NCBI GenBank assembly: GCA_016716435.1
Contig: JADJWI010000008.1
Span: 811,501-875,500, forward strand
Direction of reading: 5' to 3'
DNA length: 64,000 bases
Source of the DNA: Acidobacteriota bacterium
GTDB taxonomy: Bacteria; Acidobacteriota; Blastocatellia; Pyrinomonadales; Pyrinomonadaceae
A program made the position numbers and the translations under genes. The notes beneath the pieces are model-generated. The model was not told the origin of the DNA, searched no databases, and saw only the letters and a program-made list of their open reading frames with translations. Below are positions 8,451-17,726 of the stretch, in pieces (the stretch's first letter is position 1; each line of letters starts with the position of its first letter).

Positions 8451-10661
8451 ATGATCCGCATCGATGACGTCATTGAAAAGGTAGAGCACAACCGCCCGAG
8501 CTCGAATATCGATCTGATCCGGCGGGCTTATCTTTTCTCTGCGCTTCATCATAAAGGCCAAACCCGTGCCTCCGGCGAGCCTTATCTGGTTCACCCGCTT
8601 GCAGTTGCCAATATCCTCGCCGATCTCCGGCTCGATGAGACCAGCGTCGCGACCGGCCTGCTCCACGATGTCGTCGAGGATACTCTCGTCGACCTTGACA
8701 CCATTCGCAGCTATTTTGGCGACGAGATCACCTCGCTCGTTGATGGCCTGACAAAGATCGCACAGATCAGCAATCTCTCGAAAGAGAAGCAGCAGGCCGA
8801 GAACGTTCGCAAGATGGTCCTCGCGATGGTGACGGACGTCCGGGTCGTGCTGATCAAGTTGGCAGACCGCCTGCATAACATGCGGACGATGCAGTTCCTC
8901 AAGCCCGAGAAGCGAGCCCGCATCGCCCAGGAAACGCTTGATATCTACGCCCCGATCGCCCATCGGCTCGGAATGGGTAAGATCCGAGGCGAGCTCGAAG
9001 ACCTTTCTTTCCAGAATCTTTATCCGGTCGAATACGAGCGGCTTTCTAAGGAAGTAGAGATCCGCCGCCCCGACCTCGAGGCCGCACTTTCCCGCATCAC
9101 CTCGACCATTGAGGAACGCCTTAAAGTGAATGACGTGCCGTACATCAAGGTCGAAGGCCGTGTGAAACGTCTTTTTTCGCTCTGGAAAAAGCTCAAGAAG
9201 CAAAAGATCGCCATCGAACAGGTCTATGACCTGATCGCGGCCCGCGTCATTACCGAAAATCAGAAGAAGAATTGCTATCTCGCCCTGAGCGTCATCCACG
9301 ATACATGGACACCCGTCCCGGAGCGCTTCAAAGATTGGATCGCCATACCGCGTGATAACCTCTACCAGTCGCTCCACACGTCCGTGATCGGCGATGGCGG
9401 CCAACCCTTTGAGGTTCAGATCCGGACGCAGGAGATGCACCAGATCGCCGAGGAGGGCGTTGCAGCCCACTGGAAGTACAAGGAAAAGCGGCTCGGCTCG
9501 GCCGAGGACGACGAAAGCCTCGAAGAACTCCGCCGGACGGTCGAAAAGCTTCTGCTTCCGCTGGTCGAGACGACGAACGAGAATCCGGATTCGGAGGATT
9601 TTATCGAGTCGCTCAAGCTCGATCTTTTCCCCAAGGACGTTTATGCCTTTACGCCGATGGGGAAGGTCATTCAGCTTCCGCGCGGAGCGACGCCGCTCGA
9701 TTTCGCCTATGCGATCCACTCCGAGGTCGGCGATACCTGCACCGGTGCGAAGATCAATAGCCGGATCGTTCCGCTTAAGACCGAGCTGCAGAACGGCGAT
9801 GTGGTCGAGATCCTGACCACTTCGAACTCAAAACCCTCGCGCGACTGGCTGACCTTCGTTGTTACGTCCAAGGCACGCAACCGCATCCGCCATTGGATCA
9901 CCGAGCAGCAGCGGTCCGAGTCCATCGACCTCGGCCGTAAATTGCTTGAAAAAGAAGCCGACCGCTTTAGGGTCGCACCGAAAAAACTCATCGGGAATGA
10001 TGATGCGATGAAGCGTATCGCCAATGAATACGGCCTCGGCCGGGCCGAAGACCTTCTAGCCTCGATCGGCTACGGCAAGACGCTTCCGAGGAATGTCCTC
10101 GCAAAGTATCTCGGGCCTGAAAAATTTGCGGAGCTCGACCCCGAACGGCGAAAGGAAACGCGACTTGAGACAGGCATGAAGGCCGTCAAAAAGTTCATCG
10201 GGCTCGGCGAGGATGCGATCGTCGTAAAAGGCGTCGATAATCTGCTTACGACCCGTGCAAGGTGCTGCAATCCGATCCGCGGCGAGGATATCATTGGCTA
10301 CATCTCGCTCGGCAAGGGCATCGTCGTCCACAGCAAACGCTGCAAGAATGTAAAGCAGTTGATGATCAACCGGGAGCGGATCGTCGAGGTCGAATGGGCA
10401 AAGATCGAAAAAGAAGAGGTCCAGTCCGTCCGTCTTCTTGTTACGACCGAGAACCGCACAGGTATGCTTGCCGGCATCACAAATGCGATCGCCGAGATCA
10501 AGACCGGCATCCGGGATGCCTCGGCGAGCGTTTCCCGATCCGACCAGGGACTTATCGAGGTGACGGTTGAGGTATTCGATAAACGCCATCTCGACCGCGT
10601 CATCTCCTCGGTCGAGGGAGTCCCCGGCGTACTTGCGGTGGAAAGAATGAATGCCTCCTAA
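8451..10661 (+). CDS. rel: Bifunctional (p)ppGpp synthetase/hydrolase RelA/SpoT
   Basis: Makes and degrades the stringent-response alarmone. The 736-aa product has a complete HD hydrolase domain (HP at 48-49, HD at 72-73, DRLHNMRT at about 139-146), suggesting hydrolysis is active. A synthetase domain follows with YQSLHTSV and the EVQIRTQEMH segment, then a TGS domain (DVYAFTPMGKVIQLPRGATP), a helical region with conserved Cys, and a C-terminal ACT domain. Length and order match long RSH proteins. It has no close operon partner; ridA follows 82 bp later. Confidence 0.97.
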   Translation: MIRIDDVIEKVEHNRPSSNIDLIRRAYLFSALHHKGQTRASGEPYLVHPLAVANILADLRLDETSVATGLLHDVVEDTLVDLDTIRSYFGDEITSLVDGLTKIAQISNLSKEKQQAENVRKMVLAMVTDVRVVLIKLADRLHNMRTMQFLKPEKRARIAQETLDIYAPIAHRLGMGKIRGELEDLSFQNLYPVEYERLSKEVEIRRPDLEAALSRITSTIEERLKVNDVPYIKVEGRVKRLFSLWKKLKKQKIAIEQVYDLIAARVITENQKKNCYLALSVIHDTWTPVPERFKDWIAIPRDNLYQSLHTSVIGDGGQPFEVQIRTQEMHQIAEEGVAAHWKYKEKRLGSAEDDESLEELRRTVEKLLLPLVETTNENPDSEDFIESLKLDLFPKDVYAFTPMGKVIQLPRGATPLDFAYAIHSEVGDTCTGAKINSRIVPLKTELQNGDVVEILTTSNSKPSRDWLTFVVTSKARNRIRHWITEQQRSESIDLGRKLLEKEADRFRVAPKKLIGNDDAMKRIANEYGLGRAEDLLASIGYGKTLPRNVLAKYLGPEKFAELDPERRKETRLETGMKAVKKFIGLGEDAIVVKGVDNLLTTRARCCNPIRGEDIIGYISLGKGIVVHSKRCKNVKQLMINRERIVEVEWAKIEKEEVQSVRLLVTTENRTGMLAGITNAIAEIKTGIRDASASVSRSDQGLIEVTVEVFDKRHLDRVISSVEGVPGVLAVERMNAS

Positions 10662-10742
10662 ATCCCCTTGCCCGCATCGTTTTGTTTATCGTGGCTAATC
10701 TGTTAAAATTCGCCTTTTGCTTGAGGTAAGCGAGCGACAGAT

Positions 10743-11117
10743 ATGAAGGTGATCTCGACAGAAAAAGCACCCGGCGCTATCGGGCCATATTCGCAGGCGA
10801 TCGTTGCAAATGGAATGGTCTTTTGCTCGGGCCAGATACCGATCGATCCGGCAACCGGAGATTTTGTTTCCGAGGATGTCAGCGAACAGACCGAGCAGGT
10901 TTTCAAGAATCTGAGTGCGGTGCTCGAGGCTGCCGGCGCGTCGCTTGAGAGCGTGGTCAAGACGACCGTCTTTCTCGCGGATATGAATGACTTTGCGGCG
11001 ATGAACGAGGTTTACGGCCGATATTTTGATACGAACAAACCGGCACGGGCGACGGTACAGGCGGCGCGGCTGCCGCGTGATGCCCGCGTTGAGATCGAGT
11101 GCATTGCACTCGTTTAG
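10743..11117 (+). CDS. ridA: RidA family enamine/imine deaminase
   Basis: Hydrolyses reactive 2-aminoacrylate and related enamines released by PLP enzymes. The 124 aa show the family hallmarks GAIGPYSQAI near the N-terminus, the CSGQIPIDP strand, and a C-terminal RATVQAARLPRDARVEIECIA segment with the substrate-binding Arg and the Glu. Normal length. It is transcribed with or just after rel and ends at a bidirectional terminator. A PLP-dependent dehydratase that could generate its substrate is encoded at 30.5 kb. Confidence 0.95.
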   Translation: MKVISTEKAPGAIGPYSQAIVANGMVFCSGQIPIDPATGDFVSEDVSEQTEQVFKNLSAVLEAAGASLESVVKTTVFLADMNDFAAMNEVYGRYFDTNKPARATVQAARLPRDARVEIECIALV

Positions 11118-11181
11118 ATCTTTGTAAGTGAAGTGGCCGGAGAGCTTCCGATCCTAATGGTTAATCGGGAACACAAGAAAA

Positions 11182-11210
11182 GCCAAACGCCTTTTGAGCG
11201 TTTGGCAACT
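11182..11210. terminator. Bidirectional terminator between ridA and rpmB
   Basis: GCCAAACGC (11182-11190) and GCGTTTGGC (11198-11206) form a perfect 9-bp stem with a 7-nt loop. An A-run precedes it and a T-rich run follows, so it can serve both convergent genes. Confidence 0.85.
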
Positions 11211-11238
11211 TTCTCGGTAAAGCAAGACTCAAAAAGAG

Positions 11239-11433
11239 TTAAGCAGCTTTAACGATCTTTCCAGACTTAATGCAGCGTGTGCAGACCTTCGCCCGAGCGT
11301 TTCCGCCGGCCGGCATCTGAACACGAACGTTCTGAAGATTTGGGTTGAACCGACGACGCGTTTTGTTGTTCGCGTGCGAAACGTTGTTTCCGAATTGCGG
11401 GCCCTTGCCGCATATGTCGCATCTTTTTGCCAT
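11239..11433 (-). CDS. rpmB: 50S ribosomal protein L28
   Basis: Basic 64-aa protein of the large subunit. The start is set at MAKRCDICGKGP because GGAGG lies just upstream; earlier in-frame starts would add a non-conserved leader. Two CxxC pairs (CDIC and CTRC) mark it as the zinc-binding form. NNKTRRRFNPNLQ is the conserved core. It has its own promoter and a bidirectional terminator, so it is monocistronic. Confidence 0.97.
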   Translation of the reverse strand: MAKRCDICGKGPQFGNNVSHANNKTRRRFNPNLQNVRVQMPAGGNARAKVCTRCIKSGKIVKAA

Positions 11434-11490
11434 TATCATCGCCTCCGTAAAATTGCGGTGCAAAGAGTTTGTAAAAACTCAAAAACAAGT

Positions 11491-11520
11491 TTTATACCAG
11501 ATAGGTCTCTAAGTAGTCAA
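11491..11520 (-). promoter_or_regulatory. Sigma-70-type promoter for rpmB
   Basis: On the minus strand TTGACT (11515-11520) and TATAAA (11491-11496) are spaced by 18 bp, about 58 bp before the rpmB start. It overlaps the start region of the divergent foldase gene. A small leader hairpin (GAGTTT/AAACTC, 11465-11480) lies between promoter and gene. Confidence 0.7.
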
Positions 11521-11523
11521 GTA

Positions 11524-12804
11524 ATGATTGAAAAAGGATATTTCAAAGGAGTACTTTCGAAAGTGCAAATTTCCAAGTTTCGTTTAGGTTTGGCCGCCGT
11601 TGTGGCGGTCACCGGCGTTTTTCTTTCGGCATGCGGTGGTTCCGGTACGGCCAATGGCCCGAGCGGCGATCCAAATGTGGTCGCTGCTAAGGTCAATGGC
11701 AAGGATATCAAGCTCGAAGAGGTTGAAAAGGGCATTAAGGCACAGGCACAGGGTGCCGAGGCCAACCTTTCGCCGCTTGAGCTTGCTTCGGCAAGGCTTC
11801 AGGTGCTTGAGCAGCTGATCCAGACCGAAGTGATGTTCCAGCGTGCTGAAAAGGAACTGACCGTCCCGACCGAGGACGAGGTTACGGCAGAGATGAACAA
11901 ACGCCGAACGGCGAGCAACCTCTCGGCCGAAGAGTTTCAAAAACAGATGACCGCCGCCGGTGAGACCGAAGAGAGCTGGCGACAGAACGTACGCAAGGAA
12001 ATGGCACTCTCCAAGCTCCAGGAGAAAATAACCGGCAAGGTCGAGGCCCCGAAAGACAGCGAGATCGAGGCCTTCTTTAACGGCAACCGCGAGCAGTTCA
12101 AGAACAAACGTGGTGCACAGCTCGCAGCGATCGTCATCGACCCCGCGAACAGCGGTCAGGGCGATACGACGACCACCGACCAGGAAGCTCAACTTCGGGC
12201 CAAAGAGGTCGGCCAGCGTGCCTTGAGCGGTGCCGATTTTGCAACTCTTGCTCGTGAATTCAGCGAGGACTTCGATACACGTGCCCGCGGCGGCGACTGG
12301 CGGTATTTTACCGAGCAAGAGATGACGCAGGTCTTTGGCCAGGGCGTTGCCGCCTTCGTGATGGGCCAGATGCAGAATGGCCAGATCGTCCCGCAGGCGA
12401 TCCCGTTCGAGGGCCGTTACCTTATCATCAAGCTGCAGCGTAAGGTCGAGAAGGATGAGGACCGCACGCTTGAGAGCCCCGAGGTTCGGCCGCAGATCAC
12501 GCAGTTGCTTATCAACGCACGCAAGAATTTGTTATGGCAATCGTACATGGCGATTGCACTTAACGAGGCACGCATCGAGAATCTGCTGGCCCGAAAGGTC
12601 GTTGATAATCCCAACGAGCTGAGCGGTGCCCGCCAGGCTCCGGTAGCGACTCCGGCCGATGCCAATACGAACACGGCAAACGCAAACGCGAATACGCCAT
12701 CGAATGCGAACGCGGCAGCAAACGCTCCGGCAAATGCGGCAGCGAACTCGGGCTCGGCGAATACTGCAAACGCCAACGCGGCGAACGCAAACGCCAATCG
12801 ATAA
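11524..12804 (+). CDS. PpiC/SurA-type peptidylprolyl isomerase lipoprotein
   Basis: Exported foldase or chaperone. The signal sequence ends in FLSACGG, a good lipobox. It is followed by a SurA-like N-terminal helical domain (VNGKDIKLEEVEKGIKAQ) and a parvulin domain (ATLAREFSED, RGGDWRYFTEQEM). The last 50 residues are almost only Ala, Asn, Thr, Ser and Pro (ANANANTPSNANAAA). Start is uncertain: ATG 11524 is taken, but GTG 11563 has AAGGAG 11 bp upstream and gives a more usual signal peptide. Strong terminator after it. Confidence 0.88.
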   Translation: MIEKGYFKGVLSKVQISKFRLGLAAVVAVTGVFLSACGGSGTANGPSGDPNVVAAKVNGKDIKLEEVEKGIKAQAQGAEANLSPLELASARLQVLEQLIQTEVMFQRAEKELTVPTEDEVTAEMNKRRTASNLSAEEFQKQMTAAGETEESWRQNVRKEMALSKLQEKITGKVEAPKDSEIEAFFNGNREQFKNKRGAQLAAIVIDPANSGQGDTTTTDQEAQLRAKEVGQRALSGADFATLAREFSEDFDTRARGGDWRYFTEQEMTQVFGQGVAAFVMGQMQNGQIVPQAIPFEGRYLIIKLQRKVEKDEDRTLESPEVRPQITQLLINARKNLLWQSYMAIALNEARIENLLARKVVDNPNELSGARQAPVATPADANTNTANANANTPSNANAAANAPANAAANSGSANTANANAANANANR

Positions 12805-12833
12805 CATCGCCCACGGGGGCGTTTCACAATAAC

Positions 12834-12882
12834 GCCACGGGGCGGATCGCTTGAAGTTAATGCGGTCCGCCCGTGGCATTTC
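12834..12882 (+). terminator. Terminator after the foldase gene
   Basis: Long near-perfect inverted repeat, GCCACGGGGCGGATCGC against GCGGTCCGCCCGTGGC (to 12877), followed by ATTTCT. It separates the foldase from the ABC-F gene. Confidence 0.75.
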
Positions 12883-12891
12883 TAGTCAAGA

Positions 12892-14871
12892 ATGCTGTTC
12901 AGATTCGGCGACATCACCAAGAGCTACGGCGGCACGGAGATACTACGCGGCGTCTCGTTCCAGATCAATCCGGGCGAAAAGGCTGGACTTGTCGGGCGAA
13001 ACGGAGCGGGGAAGACGACCGTCTTTCGCCTGCTGACGGGATCTGAATCGCCGGATTCTGGCGAGATCGCAAAGATCAACGGGCTCCGACTCGGCCTGCT
13101 TGACCAGCACGTAGATTTCGCCGCGGGCGAGACGGTCCATACGGCCGCACTCTCCGCCTTCAAAGAGATCCACGACATCGAAGCCGAGATGCGGCAGCTT
13201 GAGAAGCAGATGGAGACGGACCACTCGGCTGAGATCCTTGACCGCTACGCCGACCTCCAGATCCGCTTCGAACAGGCCGATGGCTTCACCTATGCCGCCC
13301 GGGCCGAGTCGATCTTGCTTGGCCTCGGGTTTACCCGCGAACAGTGGTCGCACGATACGGGCATCCTCTCCGGCGGGCAGAAAAACCGCCTTGGCATGGC
13401 CCGGCTGCTTCTCTCGGGTGCGGACATTCTCTTGCTCGATGAGCCTACAAATCACCTTGATGTCAACGCTGTCGAATGGCTCGAGGGCTTTTTGGCGCAA
13501 TACGAAACGGCGTATGTCGTCATCAGCCACGACCGTTACTTCCTTGACCGGACGACCGACCGGATCATCGAGATCGAGAACGGCCGTGCGGTTACGTATA
13601 AGGGAAACTACTCAAAGTTTCTCGTTGAGCGGGAGCTCCGCCGCGAGCAGCAGCAGCGGGAATACGAGAACCAGCAGTCGATGATAAATAAGACTCAAGA
13701 GTTCATCCGCCGCAACCTTGAAGGGCAAAAGACCAAGCAGGCAAAGTCGCGACGCAATATGCTGGAACGGATGGAACGGCTTGACGCGGTCATCGCCGAC
13801 AAGTCCGGCGGAAGCTTTGGGCTAAAAAAGGTCGAACGGACCGGCAACAACGTCCTGATGGCCGAGGACCTTACAATCGGTTACGGTGATAAGGTGCTAG
13901 CCTCGGACATCAACCTCTCGCTCCATCGCGGCGAGGCTCTTGGCATAATCGGGGCGAACGGCACCGGCAAAACGACATTTCTCAAGACCATTCTCGGGCA
14001 GATCCGCGAACTCGACGGAAAGTTCATCTGGGGCACGAAAGCCGACATCGGCTATTACGCTCAGAATCTCGACGATCTTCATCCGGCGAATGAGATAGTC
14101 CAGGAACTTCGTCGGGTCGATCCGATGGCCGATAATGGAACTCTCCGATCGTTTCTCGCCCGTTTTCTTTTTGTCGGCGAGGATGTTTTCAAACGCGTCG
14201 GCGACCTCTCGGGCGGCGAGAAGGGAAGGCTGGCTCTCGCCAAGCTGATCTATTCGCGAAAGAACGTTCTGGTGCTCGACGAGCCGACGAACCATCTCGA
14301 TATTCCGTCCCGCGAGGCGCTCGAAGACGCCCTACGCGAATACGACGGGACGATCATAACCGTCAGCCACGACCGCTTTTTCCTCGACAAGATCGCGACC
14401 CAGATCCTTGCCTTCAACGCCGACGCCGTGCACGTCTTCGCCGGAAACTACACCGAGTATCACGAATGGGCAGAGACGGCGGCGAAGGCCGAAGGCAAGA
14501 ATGTCGGGGTCACGCTTAAGGTTGAAGAGCCATTGGCGATCGGGGCAAGTTCGGACGGCGGTTCGGGGAACGGCCATGCGGTCAAAGCCGCGATCGCTGA
14601 TGCGGCCGTTGCCGGAGGTCAGGAAAAGAAGCCGTCCCGCTTTAGCAAAAATCAGCTTCGGCAGATGGAGCAACGCGTCGCCCGGCTTGAAGAGCTGATC
14701 GCCGAGTGCGAGGACCGGCACACCCGACTCACCGTCGAGATGTCCGAACCCGAAACGGCAAAAAGTGCCGACCGGCTCGCCGAACTCGTCCGCCTTATCG
14801 CCGAGACCGAGACCGAGCTCGGGGCCCACACCGCCGAATGGGAACAGCTCTCGCTCGATCTTGAATCTTAA
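12892..14871 (+). CDS. ABC-F family ATPase (Uup/EttA-like)
   Basis: Cytosolic duplicated ABC ATPase without membrane domains. ABC-F proteins act on ribosomes. The 659 aa contain two cassettes: Walker A GRNGAGKTT (about 35-43) with signature LSGGQKNRLGMAR, then GANGTGKTT with LSGGEKGRLALAK, each followed by LLLDEPTNHLD- or VLDEPTNHLD-type Walker B. A linker of charged helices (about 240-295) and a C-terminal coiled coil (about 585-659) fit Uup-like members. Which subgroup it belongs to cannot be decided by eye. Confidence 0.93.
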   Translation: MLFRFGDITKSYGGTEILRGVSFQINPGEKAGLVGRNGAGKTTVFRLLTGSESPDSGEIAKINGLRLGLLDQHVDFAAGETVHTAALSAFKEIHDIEAEMRQLEKQMETDHSAEILDRYADLQIRFEQADGFTYAARAESILLGLGFTREQWSHDTGILSGGQKNRLGMARLLLSGADILLLDEPTNHLDVNAVEWLEGFLAQYETAYVVISHDRYFLDRTTDRIIEIENGRAVTYKGNYSKFLVERELRREQQQREYENQQSMINKTQEFIRRNLEGQKTKQAKSRRNMLERMERLDAVIADKSGGSFGLKKVERTGNNVLMAEDLTIGYGDKVLASDINLSLHRGEALGIIGANGTGKTTFLKTILGQIRELDGKFIWGTKADIGYYAQNLDDLHPANEIVQELRRVDPMADNGTLRSFLARFLFVGEDVFKRVGDLSGGEKGRLALAKLIYSRKNVLVLDEPTNHLDIPSREALEDALREYDGTIITVSHDRFFLDKIATQILAFNADAVHVFAGNYTEYHEWAETAAKAEGKNVGVTLKVEEPLAIGASSDGGSGNGHAVKAAIADAAVAGGQEKKPSRFSKNQLRQMEQRVARLEELIAECEDRHTRLTVEMSEPETAKSADRLAELVRLIAETETELGAHTAEWEQLSLDLES

Positions 14872-14877
14872 CGGCCG

Positions 14878-17652
14878 CTACTTGCCGGAGTATTCGGCCC
14901 GCTCGGCGAGCAGTTCATCCATCAGGTTTTTGTCCGACTCCCGGACCGCATCTTTATCTTTCAATTGTTGGGCGATCTCAATAGCTTTTCCTATCGAATC
15001 GATAGCTTTCTCACGCTGCGAGGTCTCGAACTGAGCTCTTGCGAGCAGCCGATGGGCGATCGAGAGGTCGTATTGATAGGTCAGCGATCCCTTATCGGCC
15101 TCTGCGATCGGTTCCATTATCCGGATCACGCCCGCGAGCGGAGCCAAGGCCTCGGAATATTTTCGAAGTGCTACTAGTGCTCGTGCGCGTTCCGTTTCGT
15201 AGATGGCAAGGTTTCGTTTGTATTCGTTGTTGTCCGGATTCTTTTCGCTCAATCGTGCCATGACGGCAGAGGCTTTTGCCGTGTTTTCGACCGTCGCAGT
15301 AAAGTTCCCAGCAATACGATTCGCCCGTGCGACGTTGAAATACGATATCGCCAGGTCATAGGCCACAACGCCATTTTCGGGCTCCTTTGCCAGTGCGTTT
15401 TCGGGAAAAGCGGTCGTCGGCGAACATGTCTCGACCGCTTGTTTGCCATCCTGTTTGTCGATGAAAAGCTCGCACTTCATTAAATGGGTCAGCCAGACAC
15501 TTCGCTGAACGCGAAAGTCATTCGGGAACTCGCGTGCGAGTTCGTCGCTGAGCGCGATTGCCAGGTCGAATCCACGGACGGCCGCTTCGTAATCGCCGAG
15601 CGAGGCTTTTGCCTTGCTCATTATCCGGAGCAGACGCGTTTGCGCCTTTTTGAAGTCGCCGTTTTCCGGATCGCTTGCTCGCAGCTTTTCGATGATCGCG
15701 AATGCTTCGTCGAAGAGCACTACGGCCTTCTCGGTCTGCGAATTGAAAACAGGTATCGCCCCGTAGTCGATCAGCAAGACCGCAAGTCGATTCTGGTGAT
15801 CGGCCGATTCCGGCATGTCGCGTACAAGCTCTCGACGCAGGCCAAGGGCTCGCTCAAATGCCTGTTCGGCCTCCGCCGTCCGGCTACTGTTCCATAGCGT
15901 TCGTGCGGTCGTGTAGTAATTATTGGCGAGCTTTTCTTTCGCTTCGGGGTCGCTTGGGTTCGCGGCGTAAACCGCTTCACGGAGCTTCGCCGCTTTTGCA
16001 TAGCTGTCGAGGCCGGCCTGTACGTTGCCGAGGCTCGAGTTGCTGAGAGCGCCCTGCACATCCCCGACCTTTTCGTAAGCGGTCGCAAGCTCGCTCTGAA
16101 GTGAGAGATCGTCGGTTGCTTCGCTCGAAAGGCTGTCTAGGTATTGGAGTGCGTTCGTGATGATCTTTTCGCGAGCCTTCAACGAGCCCTCAAGGTTCTC
16201 TATCTCCGGATAAACGTCGAAGAGGTATGAATTCGCCAGGGTGCGAACATCATTGAAACGTTTCTCGGCCTTGGCACGTTCCGCTTGAGCCACCCTCGCC
16301 TGCCAGACGGTCGCGATCACGCCCGCCGCGATGGCGAGGATCACTAGCCCCGCGCCGATCGCTCCGGCTTTGTTGCGGGCGTAAAATCTCTCGATGCGGT
16401 ACGAAAATGTGTTCGGCCGGGCCGTCACGGGAAGTCCGCGTTGGTGCCGGTGAATGTCTTCCGCAAGATTTTCGGCCGAGGTGTACCGTCGCTCGGGCTC
16501 TTTGCGAAGTGCCTTGAGCACAATATTGTCCAGATCGCCGCGAAGGCTGGTGGCATTTATGCTAGGTTTGCCCGGCAGAGTGATCTTCTGCCTTCCGGCA
16601 TCTGTGTTCGGACGGGCCGCCAATGTCGGCTGTTCCTTGGCTTCGGGCGTGGCGGCGAGCACTTCTGTTCCCGCGTCGGAAAGTGATCGGTAGATCTTTG
16701 CGGCCGTCACGACCTGATCCGACGGCGGCCGCGGTTCTGCCTCAAGAACTGCTTTGTAGATTTCCTGAAGGTCGGCCTCCTTCTCCCGGAACGGCCGACT
16801 GCCCGTAAGGAGTTCGTAAAGTATGACGCCGAGCGAGTAAATGTCGGTCGCGGTGGTTACGCTTTCATTGCGGAGTTGTTCCGGCGAGGCATAGCTCGGG
16901 GTCATCACGCCCAAGTTCGTGACCGTCGATGCGCCGAATGCGGACAACTCCTCCGAGAGAACTTTCGCGATCCCGAAATCAAGAAGTTTCGGAACGCCGT
17001 CGCCATTGACCAGAATGTTCGAGGGCTTTAGGTCGCGGTGAACGACCAGATTTCGATGTGCGAAATTGACCGTCGAACAGACCGTTCGGAAAAGGTCGAG
17101 ACGCTTCGCGAGTCCAAGGCCGTGCTTATCGCAATAGACATCGATGGGCAGGCCGTCGACATATTCCATCGCGATAAACGGAACCTGATCGTCGGTCGTG
17201 CCGGCGTCAAGAAGACGGGCGATATTTGGATGTTCGAGCGATGCGAGTATTTCGCGTTCGTGTTCAAATCGGCGGCGGAGATCGGCGGTGTTGAGTTCAC
17301 GTTTGAGAAGCTTGAGCGCGACCTTTTGATCGAACTTGCCGTCCGAGCGTTCGGCAAGATAAACGACGCCCATACCGCCGTAACCGATCTCTCGGGTTAT
17401 CCGATAGTTGCCGATCTCCTGCCCGACCAGCTTCTCATCGGCCGAGTCGGCAAAGAAATCCTTCGAAAACTCGACAGCCGAGAGCCGCAGCACATCCTCG
17501 GACTCGGTCTCGAATGCGAGGAGCGAATCGACCTCCGCACGCATTTCAGGCGACAGGCCAAGGCCATCGATAAACGAACGCCGTTCCGATTCGGGCAGAT
17601 CCAGGGCATCCGCAAGAATATCCTTTATCTTCTTCCAATTTTCGGACTGCAT
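14878..17652 (-). CDS. Serine/threonine protein kinase with TPR-like C-terminal half
   Basis: Membrane-anchored Hanks-type kinase, 924 aa. The kinase domain is complete: GYGGMG loop (90-95), VALK Lys114, VHRDLKPSN (204-212), DFG (225-227) and an APE-like YASPEQL. A single transmembrane helix near residues 430-452 (AIGAGLVILAIAAGVIATVW) is followed by about 470 residues of helical TPR-like repeats, probably a periplasmic sensor or scaffold. It lies 74 bp downstream of the ECF sigma gene on the same strand. This pairing is common in acidobacteria and planctomycetes, so the kinase likely signals with that sigma factor. Confidence 0.94.
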   Translation of the reverse strand: MQSENWKKIKDILADALDLPESERRSFIDGLGLSPEMRAEVDSLLAFETESEDVLRLSAVEFSKDFFADSADEKLVGQEIGNYRITREIGYGGMGVVYLAERSDGKFDQKVALKLLKRELNTADLRRRFEHEREILASLEHPNIARLLDAGTTDDQVPFIAMEYVDGLPIDVYCDKHGLGLAKRLDLFRTVCSTVNFAHRNLVVHRDLKPSNILVNGDGVPKLLDFGIAKVLSEELSAFGASTVTNLGVMTPSYASPEQLRNESVTTATDIYSLGVILYELLTGSRPFREKEADLQEIYKAVLEAEPRPPSDQVVTAAKIYRSLSDAGTEVLAATPEAKEQPTLAARPNTDAGRQKITLPGKPSINATSLRGDLDNIVLKALRKEPERRYTSAENLAEDIHRHQRGLPVTARPNTFSYRIERFYARNKAGAIGAGLVILAIAAGVIATVWQARVAQAERAKAEKRFNDVRTLANSYLFDVYPEIENLEGSLKAREKIITNALQYLDSLSSEATDDLSLQSELATAYEKVGDVQGALSNSSLGNVQAGLDSYAKAAKLREAVYAANPSDPEAKEKLANNYYTTARTLWNSSRTAEAEQAFERALGLRRELVRDMPESADHQNRLAVLLIDYGAIPVFNSQTEKAVVLFDEAFAIIEKLRASDPENGDFKKAQTRLLRIMSKAKASLGDYEAAVRGFDLAIALSDELAREFPNDFRVQRSVWLTHLMKCELFIDKQDGKQAVETCSPTTAFPENALAKEPENGVVAYDLAISYFNVARANRIAGNFTATVENTAKASAVMARLSEKNPDNNEYKRNLAIYETERARALVALRKYSEALAPLAGVIRIMEPIAEADKGSLTYQYDLSIAHRLLARAQFETSQREKAIDSIGKAIEIAQQLKDKDAVRESDKNLMDELLAERAEYSGK

Positions 17653-17726
17653 AAATTTGCCGGTCGAATTGAGTTTCTCTCAACAACTGAAATGCGTGAG
17701 ATCGGAGAATTTCGTGCCAACAAAAA

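Noticed and set aside
8424..9719. Long minus-strand open frame opposite rel
   Set aside because: Shadow of the well-conserved rel gene; no family motif in the frame.
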